From: a bacterium
Lineage (GTDB): Bacteria; Patescibacteria; Microgenomatia; Levybacterales; UBA12049
Reading direction: 5' to 3'
NCBI GenBank assembly: GCA_021825955.1
Contig: JAKAEH010000054.1
Span: 1 to 6,467, forward strand
DNA: 6,467 bases
Shown: piece after piece, positions 5,624 through 6,467 of the stretch
Numbering within the stretch: the stretch's first letter is position 1
Layout: each line of letters begins with the position of its first letter
The notes under the pieces: generated by a model
Told to the model about the DNA's origin: nothing
The model's input: only the letters and a program-made list of their open reading frames with translations
Databases searched by the model: none
Translations under genes and position numbers: made by a program

Positions 5624-6406
5624 ATGGCAACACTTAAAGAATCGCTTTCACCAGGACCAGGAGAAATGGGGATTTCCCCTTTAAACGGGGACTTTCTAAT
5701 TCCTTCTAGGTATCCATATGAGCTAAGCCGTCCCAGCGAGGATCCAAGAAAAGAGCCAAAAAGAGGGATCGTTGTGAGGGTCGAAGAAGTAAATCCAAGT
5801 GATCCCAATTTCAGTAGGTTGAGCAGAGATTATCTTCGGCTATTGAAAAGGCCAGCCAACAGATCCCATTTTACAGGTATCTACAACCGTGTTGAAGGTT
5901 CAGAAGTTGTTTCTCTAAGCGAAGAAGCTTTTGAAGGAGAATTACGCCGAAGCGGGAATCACACTTTGGCTGCTTTCAATGTTCTTGGGGAAGTTGTTGG
6001 CTTGGGAGTAATAGAGGATGCAGCCAGAGGACAAAGCGACAGTTGGTTAACAAAGGTTATTGTTGTTAATAGTCTTCAAAACAAACACATTGAAGGAGGA
6101 AAAACCCATGTTGGATCTCAAGTCGTAGACAAAATGGCGGAGTGGGCATTTAGAACCCCTACCTCAGATGGAAGAGAGAGAACGGTTTTGAGGGCTGCAG
6201 TTGTCAGAGGAGTTGCAAACTGGCAAAGGATGGAAGCGGTTTTGGATAATTACGGATTCCAGTTTGGTGAATTAATGAAAAGACAGGCAGAAGTATTAGT
6301 TAAAATTAACGGCAAATGGGAATTGGTTAAGAGGCACGTTCAAAGACTTTCTATGTCAAAAGAAGAATGGATTCTGAAACACCCAAGAGGAAAAGCCAAT
6401 AATTAA
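5624..6406 (+). CDS. GNAT-like N-acetyltransferase, substrate unknown
   Basis: The 260-residue protein has a Pro/Gly-rich, probably disordered N-terminus (about 1-47) and then an apparent GNAT fold. A first strand (GIVVRVEEV, about 48-56) is followed by a helix (about 63-75), a strand pair HTLAAFNVLGEVVGLGVIED (113-132), the core strand and acetyl-CoA loop (WLTKVIVVNS, then GGKTHVGSQVVDKMAEWAF to 176) and a late strand-helix-turn with N199, Y210 and G211 in NW..ME.VLDNYGF, matching GNAT motif B. The acetyl-CoA loop is not canonical: it reads GGKTHVGS rather than R/Q-x-x-G-x-G/A, so activity is not assured. A basic tail follows (about 219-260). The family moves acetyl groups from acetyl-CoA to amines; the acceptor cannot be told here. 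The start at 5624 fits the leader's SD-like sequence; an in-frame ATG at 5666 (residue 15) would remove much of the proline-rich part. It stands alone behind its own consensus promoter. Confidence 0.65.
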   Translation: MATLKESLSPGPGEMGISPLNGDFLIPSRYPYELSRPSEDPRKEPKRGIVVRVEEVNPSDPNFSRLSRDYLRLLKRPANRSHFTGIYNRVEGSEVVSLSEEAFEGELRRSGNHTLAAFNVLGEVVGLGVIEDAARGQSDSWLTKVIVVNSLQNKHIEGGKTHVGSQVVDKMAEWAFRTPTSDGRERTVLRAAVVRGVANWQRMEAVLDNYGFQFGELMKRQAEVLVKINGKWELVKRHVQRLSMSKEEWILKHPRGKANN

Positions 6407-6426
6407 CCTACCCTCTTGCTATTTTT
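6384..6426 (+). terminator. Possible intrinsic terminator of the GNAT gene
   Basis: CAAGAGG (6384-6390, inside the last codons) pairs with CCTCTTG (6412-6418). The 7-base-pair stem is followed by CTA and TTTTT (6422-6426). The 21-base loop contains the TAA stop and is long for a terminator, so efficiency is doubtful. Ribosomes reaching the stop would disrupt the 5' arm. Confidence 0.4.
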
Positions 6427-6444
6427 AATTACTAGTGCTAAATT
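6416..6444 (+). promoter_or_regulatory. Possible promoter for a gene starting at the window edge
   Basis: TTGCTA (6416-6421, 4 of 6) and TAAATT (6439-6444, 4 of 6) are 17 bases apart, and TG at 6436-6437 gives an extended -10. Transcription would begin near 6451. An ATG at 6464-6466 could start the next gene, but only one base follows it, so no gene can be called. Confidence 0.3.
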
Positions 6445-6467
6445 ATCTAGGGTTTAAAAAGCCATGA

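Noticed and set aside
5597..5626. Leader hairpin as an attenuator or terminator
   Set aside because: Bases after the stem are TTAAATTAT rather than a T-run, and the stem is tightly placed between the transcript start and the ATG.

Overview
The window looks like bacterial chromosome of low G+C content, most likely from a Candidate Phyla Radiation (Patescibacteria) organism of the Microgenomates type. The pointers are A/T-rich coding sequence, short gaps, almost no Shine-Dalgarno sequences, single-pass membrane proteins with large extracytoplasmic domains of unknown function, and a serine hydroxymethyltransferase with variant motifs. This placement is inference. Stops are TAA, TAG and TGA, and no gene has an internal TGA, so code 25 (UGA = Gly, used by Gracilibacteria/SR1) is not indicated.

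Layout. Positions 1-609 (+) hold the 3' part of a gene for a protein of unknown function with a 'KPxIYLYP ... GFTxVEWGG' domain. It converges on 606-1280 (-), a membrane-anchored protein with a PsbP-like external domain; the two stop codons overlap. A short divergent promoter region (1281-1349) leads to two tandem (+) paralogues, 1350-2615 and 2657-4078. Each has one N-terminal membrane helix, a cysteine-rich region and the same C-terminal domain as the first gene. Then come glyA (4124-5446), a 177-base gap with a degenerate 37-base tandem repeat and a consensus sigma-70-type promoter, and a GNAT-like acetyltransferase (5624-6406). The last 61 bases hold a possible terminator, a weak promoter and a possible next start codon. 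No gap exceeds 300 bases.

How the parts relate. The left two thirds is a small surface-protein locus: three copies of one uncharacterised domain around a PsbP-like anchored protein. The two intact copies form a tandem duplication whose 3' halves alternate between near-identity and clear divergence at DNA level, which suggests gene conversion. Cysteine content varies in matching pairs among the copies, as expected for disulfide-stabilised external domains. glyA is ordinary one-carbon metabolism and looks like a chance neighbour. The acetyltransferase stands apart: it has a perfect TTGACA-17-TATAAT promoter and a 5' leader whose ribosome-binding site lies in one arm of a perfect 7-base-pair hairpin, whereas glyA and the 1350-2615 gene appear to be transcribed as leaderless messages.
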